Positions 24,756-33,200 of a stretch of DNA of 64,000 bases are shown piece after piece. The position numbers and the translations under genes were made by a program. This DNA is from an uncultured Bacteroidales bacterium. GTDB lineage: Bacteria > Bacteroidota > Bacteroidia > Bacteroidales > P3. Below the pieces are notes generated by a model. That model ran no database searches and was not told the DNA's origin. It saw only the letters and a program-made list of their open reading frames with translations. The DNA is taken from contig CAJUFX010000012.1 of the NCBI GenBank assembly GCA_910586395.1, positions 1 through 64,000 on the forward strand, given 5' to 3'. Within the stretch, counting starts at the first letter, position 1, and each line of letters starts with the position of its first letter.

Positions 24756-26604
24756 AATCATGAAAACAATTGAAAACACCGCCGCGGTCTCCGGCAAGAA
24801 ACGGCCCGTTTCCGTGCCGGCCGTCCCGAAAGTGCCGAGAACACCGAAAACGCCAGAAACGCCGGCCTCCGCGGAAGACGCCGCCCGTTTGGAAAAGCTT
24901 TCCAGCGCGTACAGCCTCTCCGACATGGAGATCTTCATTTTTCCGGACTTGATGTACGCGCTCGTCGTCGCCAATATCCTCTCGCCCGAACTTTGGGCGT
25001 GGAAAAATGATCCGTGGTTCGCGAACATCGAGAAAAAGTCGTTCAACTATAAATTGAACCGCATCAAGCAGTATATCATGGATCACTTCGTGTTCAACCT
25101 GGACTTGGACACCTGGGGGCTCACGACCAAGGAGACCGAAATCAACCGTTTCAAAGGATTCGTCGATATGGCCGCGCTCAAAGTGTCGAACGCGCTGTTC
25201 GGCTACGAGGGCGACAAATACTATTTCGATATCGACATCCGCCGTCATTTCGGTCTGGACCGTTACGACGACGAGCGGATTCCGTATTGGAAGACCGAGA
25301 CCGTCGAAGCCATGAAGGCGTTCCGCTACAAGGAAGGTTACAGCACCGGCGCGGGCGAATGCGTCTCGCTGGCCGCGCTCTATGTGGCCGCCATGTTCGT
25401 GGTCGGCCATATCCCGCTCGAAAAGATGTTCATGATCGCGACGCCGCTTCATTCGCAGAATTTCATGGCCGAGGGCGAGGGCTTCATGACCAACAACCGC
25501 CGGATCGTCACGAAAAAGATGTGGTACAACGGCACCGAGATTTCGGCCAAGGCGCGGCGCGCGGTCGAACACGAGAAAATTACGATTGTTTCGCATGTAA
25601 GCGGCTATATCCATACGTTTTATGAAAAGGCGACGATTGATCCGGCGGCTTACGGCGATTTTCAAAAGCGTTTCCGCGCCTATCTGTCCGCGCCGCTGAC
25701 GTTCGAGACGTTCGCCAACTTCTTGTTCAGCCGTGAAAAATATTGGGACTGTTTTCAATATGCGCACCGTCACAACGGCAAGACCTGTTATCTGCCGATG
25801 CGCGGTATCTTCAACGCGCAGCGTTCGAGCAAGAACCGTTTCGACAACGAGAGCCGTCCGGCTTTGTTGCAGGAGATGGAGGCGCAGGCGTTTTCGCTTT
25901 CGCGCCTGCCGGAAAAAATCGTGATCAACGAGGTGGAGGACTATCTGTATCTGCATCCGGAGGGCGATTTCGCGCAGTATGAACATTACTTCCTGAAAGA
26001 ATTGCTGATCGGGCATTGCGCCAACGTGCACGAACTGTTCGCGGAACTCAAGGCGTTCCTGCAGGTGGAGCCGCGCTTGCCGGAAGCCGCCGACAAGCGG
26101 TTCGAGACGGAGGCGGCCTGGACGCTCGCGCCCGGTTTGACGCGGGAGGCCTGTCACGATTATGTCTATGCGCAGGCGGCGGCCGGCGCGGCGTGGGCGG
26201 ATCTCGCGCTCTATGCCTACCGCGACATGCTGGCGGTGGAATGGCCGCCGTTCCTGAAAGCGGCCGTCGAACGCAATCCGGTCGGTCTCGCGCTATGCGG
26301 CGGCTTGTCGGACGCGGACGTCTATGCACGCCTGCAGGCCTTGCCGTCGGTCTCCATCTACGAGGAGGATTTCCGTCTCGCGCAACCGGACGAAGTATGG
26401 AACTACGGGCGCGGCGACGGTTTGGAGAAGGCCGTCGCGTTGCTGTCGGTACTCAAACGCCGTCATCCCGATACCGTCTATCGCCTTACCGTCGGCCAAC
26501 AGGCGGCCGTCGAAGCCGTCACGGAAGGGGCGGTGCCGGCGTCCGCCGTTTCCTATGTCTTTCCCTCCCGGAAAAAAGTCGGTTCCCGGACGTTCACGGT
26601 ATAA
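24748..26604 (+). CDS. Conserved hypothetical protein with a transglutaminase-like Cys/His motif
   Basis: This 618-residue cytosolic-looking protein is not recognised as a named family. The N-terminal ~45 residues are Pro/Lys-rich and disordered. A segment around residues 205-250 reads STGAGECVSLAALYVAAMFV, then MIATPLHSQNF and MTNNRRIVTKKMW. The order Cys, His, Asn with this spacing resembles a transglutaminase-like cysteine hydrolase core. The C-terminal half is helical, with no further motif. Starts at 24748 or 24760 are both possible; the first overlaps the LD-carboxypeptidase stop by 8 bases, suggesting coupling. A role in peptide or wall-fragment processing is only a guess from the neighbour. 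Confidence 0.65.
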   Translation: MSEIMKTIENTAAVSGKKRPVSVPAVPKVPRTPKTPETPASAEDAARLEKLSSAYSLSDMEIFIFPDLMYALVVANILSPELWAWKNDPWFANIEKKSFNYKLNRIKQYIMDHFVFNLDLDTWGLTTKETEINRFKGFVDMAALKVSNALFGYEGDKYYFDIDIRRHFGLDRYDDERIPYWKTETVEAMKAFRYKEGYSTGAGECVSLAALYVAAMFVVGHIPLEKMFMIATPLHSQNFMAEGEGFMTNNRRIVTKKMWYNGTEISAKARRAVEHEKITIVSHVSGYIHTFYEKATIDPAAYGDFQKRFRAYLSAPLTFETFANFLFSREKYWDCFQYAHRHNGKTCYLPMRGIFNAQRSSKNRFDNESRPALLQEMEAQAFSLSRLPEKIVINEVEDYLYLHPEGDFAQYEHYFLKELLIGHCANVHELFAELKAFLQVEPRLPEAADKRFETEAAWTLAPGLTREACHDYVYAQAAAGAAWADLALYAYRDMLAVEWPPFLKAAVERNPVGLALCGGLSDADVYARLQALPSVSIYEEDFRLAQPDEVWNYGRGDGLEKAVALLSVLKRRHPDTVYRLTVGQQAAVEAVTEGAVPASAVSYVFPSRKKVGSRTFTV

Positions 26605-26617
26605 AAAACCATCCACC

Positions 26618-27580
26618 ATGTCGGACAAAAAAAAGGACCGGTCGCCGGTTTCGGAAAGGGAAAAAGGCATCTGCCGCGTGACGCTCGCGGGGAGCGTCGG
26701 CAATCTGCTGCTGGTGATTTTCAAATTCGCGGCGGGTATCTTCGGCCATAGCGCGGCCATGATCGCCGACGCGGTGCATTCGTTGTCGGATTTCGCGACG
26801 GACATCGTCGTCGTGGTCTTCGTGCGCATATCCGCCAAGCCGGCCGACGAGGACCATGATTACGGATACGGCAAGTACGAAACCTTGGCGACGGCCGTCA
26901 TTGGACTGGTACTCTGCCTTGTAGCTGTCGGCATCTTCCGGGGCGGCGTGCTGTCGGTGTGGCGGTTCCTGCATGGCGAAGCGTTGCCGCGGCCGGGGCT
27001 GTCGGCGTTGACGGCCGCCCTCGTTTCGGTCGTGGTCAAGGAAGCGCTTTATCATTATACGGTAATCCGTGGCAAAAGGTTGCAGTCGCAGGTCGTCGTG
27101 GCCAATGCGTGGCATCACCGCAGCGACGCCTTGTCTTCCGTCGGTACGGCCTTGGGCATAGGCGGCGCGATGTTTTTGGGCGAGAAATGGCGCGTTTTGG
27201 ATCCGTTGGCCGCCATCGTCGTGAGCTTATTTATTTTAAAGGTGGCGATCCAATTGCTCAAACCCTGTTTGGACGAATTGTTGGAGAAATCGTTGCCGCG
27301 CGAGGTGGAGAACCGGATTCGGGGCATCATCCTGTCGTTTCCGGGCGTGAGCGAACCGCACCACCTGCGCACGCGGCGCATCGGCAACCGTTACGCCATC
27401 GAAGTGCATGTGCGCATGGACGGCGACCTTTCGTTGCATGAGGCGCACGACCGCGCCACGGCCGTCGAACGGCGGCTCAAGGCGGAGTTCGGCCCGGACA
27501 CCCATGTCGGCCTCCATGTGGAGCCGGCCGCGGACGTATCGCCCGGGGCGGATCCGGTAGGAACGGCTATGGGGCAATAG
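26618..27580 (+). CDS. Cation diffusion facilitator (CDF) metal exporter
   Basis: CDF proteins export Zn, Fe, Mn or related cations in exchange for protons. The 320-residue protein shows about six membrane helices. The metal-site residues are in DAVHSLSDFATD (helix 2) and HHRSDALSS (helix 5). EDHDYGYGKYETLA follows helix 2. The C-terminal cytoplasmic domain (EVENRIRGIILSFPGV, YAIEVHVRMDGDLSL) is typical. ATG 26618 is used because the upstream frame overlaps the preceding gene. It is 13 bases after the Cys/His-motif protein and probably in the same transcript. HxxxD in both helices fits Zn/Fe-type exporters. Confidence 0.92.
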   Translation: MSDKKKDRSPVSEREKGICRVTLAGSVGNLLLVIFKFAAGIFGHSAAMIADAVHSLSDFATDIVVVVFVRISAKPADEDHDYGYGKYETLATAVIGLVLCLVAVGIFRGGVLSVWRFLHGEALPRPGLSALTAALVSVVVKEALYHYTVIRGKRLQSQVVVANAWHHRSDALSSVGTALGIGGAMFLGEKWRVLDPLAAIVVSLFILKVAIQLLKPCLDELLEKSLPREVENRIRGIILSFPGVSEPHHLRTRRIGNRYAIEVHVRMDGDLSLHEAHDRATAVERRLKAEFGPDTHVGLHVEPAADVSPGADPVGTAMGQ

Positions 27581-27616
27581 GGAAGCGGCGGCGGTTTTGC
27601 CCTAAAGCGGCGCCCG

Positions 27617-27648
27617 CTTGTTTCTGCGCTTAAATTACGTTAATTTTG
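27617..27648 (+). promoter_or_regulatory. pepO promoter
   Basis: CTTG (27617-27620) is followed after 20 bases by TAATTTTG (27641-27648), a full match to TAnnTTTG. ATG 27713 is 64 bases downstream. The in-frame GTG at 27650 is at the transcription start and can be discounted. Confidence 0.75.
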
Positions 27649-27712
27649 TGTGCCCTTGATAAGGTGGGAAGCGGGCATGGATTTGGAAAACTACATAAAC
27701 CATAAAGAAGAT

Positions 27713-29734
27713 ATGAAACATTGGATGATTTTGCCGGTGGCGTGCGCCATGTTGTTGGGTACGGCCTGCAAACAGCAACGTCAATCTTTGGATTTGACGA
27801 ACTTGGACACTTCGGTCGATCCGAAGCAGGACTTCTATCAATACGCCTGCGGCGGGTGGATGGCCAAGAATCCGTTATCGGGCGAGTATTCCCGTTACGG
27901 GGCGTTTGACCAACTGCGCGAGACGAGTCAGAATCAGTTGAAGACGCTGATCGTGGATTTGGCCGCCAAGGCGGATAAGGAAACGGGTCTGGCCAAGAAA
28001 ATCGGCGTGTTGTACAATATGGCGATGGATTCGGTCAAGTTGAACGAACAAGGTATGGAGCCGGTCCGTCCGTTGCTGGAAAACATCCGGGCGTTGGACG
28101 GCAAGGCCGCGACGATGAAGGCGTTGGCCGGTCTTCACCACATGGGGATTATGCCGTTTTTCTTTTTCTATGTCGCGCCCGACGTCGAAAACAGCGAAGC
28201 CAACCTGCTGAACATCGAACAGGGCGGTTTGGGTATGCCTGACCGCAGCTATTATCTGGAACAGGACGAGAACAATAAGAAGATCCGGGCGGCTTACGTC
28301 CAAATGATGGAGAAAATGTTCGTGCTGTACGGCACGACGCCCGACGAAGCCCGCGCCAAGGCGGCCGACGTGCTGGCGTTGGAAAGCCGCATCGCCGCCG
28401 CCCATTTCACGCGCGAGGAATGCCGCGTGCCGAAAAACAACTTCAACCGCCTGACGGTGGCCGAATTGCAGAAACTGTTTCCGGCTTTGGATTGGACGGC
28501 GTATCTGGCCGAACTCTCGCCCAAGTATAACGTGACCGAATTGAGCGTTTCGCAGTTGCCGACGATGCAGAAACTGGCCGGCATTGTGGAGAAAGCCTCG
28601 GCGGAAGAGCTTAAGGCATATTACGAGTGGAATGTCATCCGTTCGTCGGCTTCGTACGTGAGCGACGAAATCTACGCGCAGTCGTTCGATTTCTACGGCC
28701 GCACGCTGTCGGGAAAGCAGGAGATGCGCGCCCGTTGGAAACGCGCCGTGGATTTGGTCGATGGCGTTTTGGGCGAAGGTTTGGGCGAACTTTACGTAGC
28801 CCGTTATTTCCCGCCCGAGGCCAAAGCCCGCATGGTGGAACTGGTCGATAACGTCAAGGCGGCTATGGATGAACGTTTCGATAAAAACCAATGGATGAGC
28901 GATGAAACCAAGGCGAAGGCCAAAGATAAATTGGCTTCCGTGCTGGTCAAGGTGGGCTATCCCGATGAGTTCCGCAGTTACGACGATTTGTTGATCGAAG
29001 ACGATGCTTTGTTTAACAATGTATTGCGCTCCAATCGGTTTGACTACGACTATATGATGAGCAAGTTGGGCGAACCGGTCGATCGCAACGAATGGCAGAT
29101 GACGCCGCAGACCGTGAACGCCTACTACAACCCGACAACGAACGAAATCTGTTTCCCGGCGGCGATTCTGCAGGTACCGTTCTTCTATATGTACGGCGAC
29201 GACGCCATCAACTACGGTGCGATAGGGGTCGTTATCGCGCACGAGATGACGCACGGTTTCGACGATCAGGGCCGTCAGTTCGACAAGAACGGTAACCTGA
29301 AAGACTGGTGGACGGCCGAAGACGCCGAGAAGTTCGGCGAACGGGCCCAGCGTCTGGTCGAACATTTCGATCAGATTGTCGTCATCGACTCCTTGCATGC
29401 CAACGGCCGTTTCACGCTGGGCGAGAACATCGCCGACAACGGCGGCCTCAACATTTCGTATGCCGCGTTGCAACGCGCGTTGCAACAGCATCCGGAAGGC
29501 GAAATCGATGGTTTCACGCCGGCGCAGCGTTTCTTCCTTTCCTATGCCAACGTATGGGCGGGCAATGTACGCGACGAGGAAATCCGCCGTCTGACGATGA
29601 TCGACCCGCACTCCTTGGGTCGCTGGCGCGTGAACGGCACGTTGCCGCATGTGGCCGAGTTCCTCGAAGCCTTCGACATCCATGAAGGCGATGCGATGTG
29701 GCTCGCGCCCGAAAAACGCGCCGTCATCTGGTAA
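27713..29734 (+). CDS. pepO: M13-family zinc endopeptidase (PepO), lipoprotein
   Basis: This is a neprilysin-like zinc peptidase that cuts small peptides. The 673-residue protein begins with a lipoprotein signal, MKHWMILPVACAMLLGTACK (lipobox GTAC, Cys19), so it is anchored in the envelope. The M13_N domain starts LDTSVDPKQDFYQYACGGW. The M13 catalytic domain has NEICFPAAILQ, the zinc motif HEMTHGFDD (H510, E511, H514) and ENIADNGGLNISY with the third ligand. Length is normal. Its own promoter lies upstream and a hairpin terminator downstream, so it is probably monocistronic. Confidence 0.95.
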   Translation: MKHWMILPVACAMLLGTACKQQRQSLDLTNLDTSVDPKQDFYQYACGGWMAKNPLSGEYSRYGAFDQLRETSQNQLKTLIVDLAAKADKETGLAKKIGVLYNMAMDSVKLNEQGMEPVRPLLENIRALDGKAATMKALAGLHHMGIMPFFFFYVAPDVENSEANLLNIEQGGLGMPDRSYYLEQDENNKKIRAAYVQMMEKMFVLYGTTPDEARAKAADVLALESRIAAAHFTREECRVPKNNFNRLTVAELQKLFPALDWTAYLAELSPKYNVTELSVSQLPTMQKLAGIVEKASAEELKAYYEWNVIRSSASYVSDEIYAQSFDFYGRTLSGKQEMRARWKRAVDLVDGVLGEGLGELYVARYFPPEAKARMVELVDNVKAAMDERFDKNQWMSDETKAKAKDKLASVLVKVGYPDEFRSYDDLLIEDDALFNNVLRSNRFDYDYMMSKLGEPVDRNEWQMTPQTVNAYYNPTTNEICFPAAILQVPFFYMYGDDAINYGAIGVVIAHEMTHGFDDQGRQFDKNGNLKDWWTAEDAEKFGERAQRLVEHFDQIVVIDSLHANGRFTLGENIADNGGLNISYAALQRALQQHPEGEIDGFTPAQRFFLSYANVWAGNVRDEEIRRLTMIDPHSLGRWRVNGTLPHVAEFLEAFDIHEGDAMWLAPEKRAVIW

Positions 29735-29791
29735 GCGTTTCGGAAATCGTCCGTCGGTTTTTGGGGCGGACATGACCGTTGAGGTAAGTTC

Positions 29792-29824
29792 AAGGCGGCG
29801 GCTCCGTAAGGGGTCGCCGCTTTT
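29792..29824 (+). terminator. pepO terminator (GUAA-tetraloop hairpin)
   Basis: GCGGCGGCTCC (29795-29805) pairs with GGGGTCGCCGC (29810-29820) around GTAA, followed by TTTT. The 33 bases 29792-29824 are identical to 35182-35214. Confidence 0.85.
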
Positions 29825-29855
29825 GTTGTTTATGTCGAAAAAAATGGTATATTTG
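29825..29855 (+). promoter_or_regulatory. Promoter in the gap upstream of the T9SS protein
   Basis: The -7 box TATATTTG (29848-29855) fits TAnnTTTG. GTTG (29825-29828) is 19 bases upstream. It points toward the T9SS protein gene. Confidence 0.6.
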
Positions 29856-29952
29856 TAAGTTGAACCATTTCGTTAAGCCATGAGCAGAAGCCAAGCTTGC
29901 TTGGATTATGCCATGGCGAGAAATGGTGCGCGAAAGCGAACGTTTTGATTCA

Positions 29953-29994
29953 GCCAAACGAGCCCTCGAAAACTTGTTTTCCGACGGCCGTGGC
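29953..29994. other. Compound hairpin resembling 616-660
   Basis: GCCA (29953-29956) can pair with TGGC (29991-29994), GCC (29962-29964) with GGC (29986-29988), and GAAAAC (29968-29973) with GTTTTC (29976-29981) around TT. The inner helices match the element upstream of rpsP while the outer helix differs. Confidence 0.5.
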
Positions 29995-30246
29995 GCAAAT
30001 TGAGCGTAGCGAAATCATTCACTCCGCTATGTACGATTATGTCGTGAATAAAACGTGCCTTGAAAAGGAAGATTTTGGAAGCGGTCGGAATCCGGTGGCG
30101 TCCGTGACGATGGAACCGAAGCCCGTACTTCATGTTGAGAGATAGTTAAGAAACAAAACAGCGGTGCATGGAACAAACGGAATGATAATCGCCGGGAAAC
30201 GGCGGTCATTTATAATGAACCTAATTATTCACTAAATTTAAGGATT

Positions 30247-33200
30247 ATGAGACATTTATGGAAAACGGCCATCATGGCGGTCGTATTATCGTTGATAGGC
30301 GGCTTTATGCCGATCCATCTGCAAGCCCAACAGCGTTATCTGGAAGACAATTTCGAATATAATGTAGGCGATTTGACAGGTCAGGGCGGTTGGTTGTCAA
30401 ACAGAACTTCTACAAACGATCTTTTGGTCGAGGAGTTGGCCATGAGTTGGGAAAATTATGCTTCGACGGTCAAGGCGGTTCGTTTTCCCGCCGCTTCGGC
30501 CGATAAATTGTCCCGACAGTTCAATATGGATTTGATAGCGTCGGGTAGTGTCTATTATTCGTTTCTGTTGCGCGTGCATGATCTGGCGGGAACGAACGCT
30601 TTCATAGGCATGGGAGCGGCCGGCGAGAATAATTCGCAGGTGTTCGGGCAGGTCGCCGTCAAGAAAAATGCAGACGATGCGACAAAATTTCATATCGGAG
30701 TCGCCCGAAAAGGTTCCGTCAGTACGGCCGATTGGTCTGCGGAGATTTATGATATGACCGAACCTTTGCTGGTCATCGTCAAATATACGTTTGTAGGCGC
30801 CGAAGCCAAAGACGATGAAGTCGTGCTGTATGCGGCTCCGGTCTCTTTGGAACAGGAACCCGGAACCCCGACTTCGCGCCATTCTGGAACCAACCAAATG
30901 GATTGTCCCGGTATGAACGCGGTTATGTTTTACCCGGCGGGTACGAGTATGAATAAGAATGCCGATGTCAGCATTTCCGCTTTGCGCGTGGCACCCACTT
31001 GGGAGGGTTTGTTCGCCGAGACACCCGATGCGCCCAAGCCGGTGTTTTCCGTGCAGTATGTGGATCAGGGCGGGCAAGGGCCCGTTTATGTCTTGCAATA
31101 CACCAAGACCACGGCGCATTTCACCGTCAAGGCCGAGAACTTGACCGGCGATGTGACGTTGGTGCCGCCCGCACAGGCCGGGATTACATTCGACAAGACG
31201 ACGCTGTCGAAAGAGAAACTGGAAAGTGCCGACGGCGAGATGCTGACCGTGACGCTGGATGCGGATTTGGTCAATGTCAATCATCAATCCGCCGTTATCG
31301 GCTTTCAAACGGAGGGTTTGGACGATCCTTACGGATATACGTTGGAATGGATTGTCCTGACCGTTGAAAAACAGGCTTCCATAGCGGCCTTGAAAGAGAA
31401 ACGTATCGACGAGACCGCCTATTATGCGTTGGACGGTTTGGTCGTGACCCATGTCGATGCGTCCGCCTACGAAACGGAGGGACTGTATAAATACTACGCT
31501 CAGGATGAAACCGGCGGCATATTGATAGAAGATGCCGGTATCGGTGCGTTTTTGAACCGGGTTTACGAGGTGGGCGACCGCTTGCCGTTGATGATCGGAA
31601 CCGTGACGTCTCCCGGTATGATGACGCCCCTGTCGATGATTTTGGTAAGCGATCCGGGTGTGGCGGTTGCCAAGCGGGTGGCGGTGGAACCCGTTACCTT
31701 GACGTTGGCGGCCTTGCAGGCGGACAAGGCCCGTTACGCTTGTGTGTTGGTGAAAATCGAGCAAGTGGAGTTCTTCAACCGTATGGCCGAAGCGACGGCG
31801 GAGGGGATGTTTGCGGCCGCCGTGAAGAACTATAAAATCCGCCAGACGGCGGAACAGGCGAATTTTAATGCCAGAACGCTGAACAACACGTTCGGAACGA
31901 CCAAAATACCGTTGAAAGCGCATCTGACCGGTATTTCCACCTCTGTAGGCGGTACGGTCATCGGCTTGCGTTCGCCGGCCGACATCACGGTGGTGGACGC
32001 GGGTGAAACGCCCGCCCCTGGCCCCGGAACCGACCCTGACCCTGGTCCGGACGAACCCGGCGACGAGACGGTGGCCGGTGACAATCTGTTCGTGAACGCC
32101 GGTTTTGAGGAATGGGATGAAGCCGATGATTTCTATGTGGAAGGCAAACCGACCGATTGGGAGGTCAACATGGGAACGCCCTCCCCGAATGTTTTCGATA
32201 TATATAAGATAGAAGGCGTAAAATCGCTGAAAGTCGTTTCTTCCGGTCCGCTGACCAATACGTTGCGGCAGACCGTTTCCGCCCAGTTCATCGCGGGCAA
32301 ACCGTATCGCATCCGCATACCGTATTATATCGAGACCGGCACCGCCGACGGCCGGAATTTACAGTTGATTTCTTATTGGCAGGGCCCGGCTTCGGTCGGC
32401 GAGATGGAGCATGACGCGGCTATCCTCAACAACGGTCAATATCTGACGACCAAGACCGGCCAATGGGATACGTTGGAATTCGTGACGACGGCGCCGGAAC
32501 AGGCTACCGCGTTTTATTTCTCGTTGCGGCTCAATAAAGGGACGACGGTTTATTTCGATAATTTCTCGTTCTATCGCCTCGAAAAGGCTTCCGAAATCAA
32601 ACCGCGTTTATTCGTCGATACCAAGTTTATGGGCACGGTCAAGGCTTTCCTTGGACAGTCCGACAGTTCGGCTTATGTCAGCGTCAGCGGCGAATTGCTG
32701 ACCGCGCCGGTCCGCGTGGCCGTGGAGGGGACGGATGCCGCCTGTTTTACCCCCGGTATGACGGAAATCGCCTTGAACGATCTGCCTCGGACGGTTAAGA
32801 TTCATTATAAGCCAGTCGCAGCGGGTTTTCATCATGCGGAACTGGTTTTCAGTAGCGAAGGCGCCGAAACCGTCCGCGTGCCGTTGAAAGCGACCGGGCA
32901 GGACGAGAACGCCAAACCGCAATTGTCGGTTCTGCCCGAAACCGTGGAAACGTTTACGGTATCTAAACCCGGTGAAATGCAGACCAAACAACTGCGGTTG
33001 TCGGCCATGAACATGAAAGACTACGTGCGTGCCAAAGTGGAGGGGGCGGATACGGGGACGTTCCGCCTGAGCACGACGATGTTCCTGCAGAACTTCGAAG
33101 ACATGCCGTTGGATATAACCTATATGCCGCGCCGGGCCGGCGAACACGATATGACGCTCGTCATCTACAGTTTGCAGGATAAGGTGGAACGGCGCATTCC

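Larger units (their letters stand above)
29735..30246. other. Intergenic region upstream of the 1631-residue T9SS protein
   Basis: About 510 bases with no convincing gene; an 82-residue frame at 29897-30145 has no recognisable features. It holds the pepO terminator, a promoter at 29825-29855 and several hairpins: CCAAG-cttg-CTTGG at 29891-29904, the compound hairpin at 29953-29994, and CGCCG-ggaaa-CGGCG near 30190-30205. No promoter is evident nearer the downstream start, so a leader of ~390 nt is possible. Confidence 0.55.

Noticed and set aside
27875..29773. 632-residue frame antisense to pepO
   Set aside because: Shadow of the M13 peptidase gene, which has signal peptide, zinc motif and promoter.
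29897..30145. 82-residue open frame upstream of the T9SS protein
   Set aside because: Overlaps the hairpins, lacks a recognisable domain and has no supporting start signal beyond the promoter at 29848.
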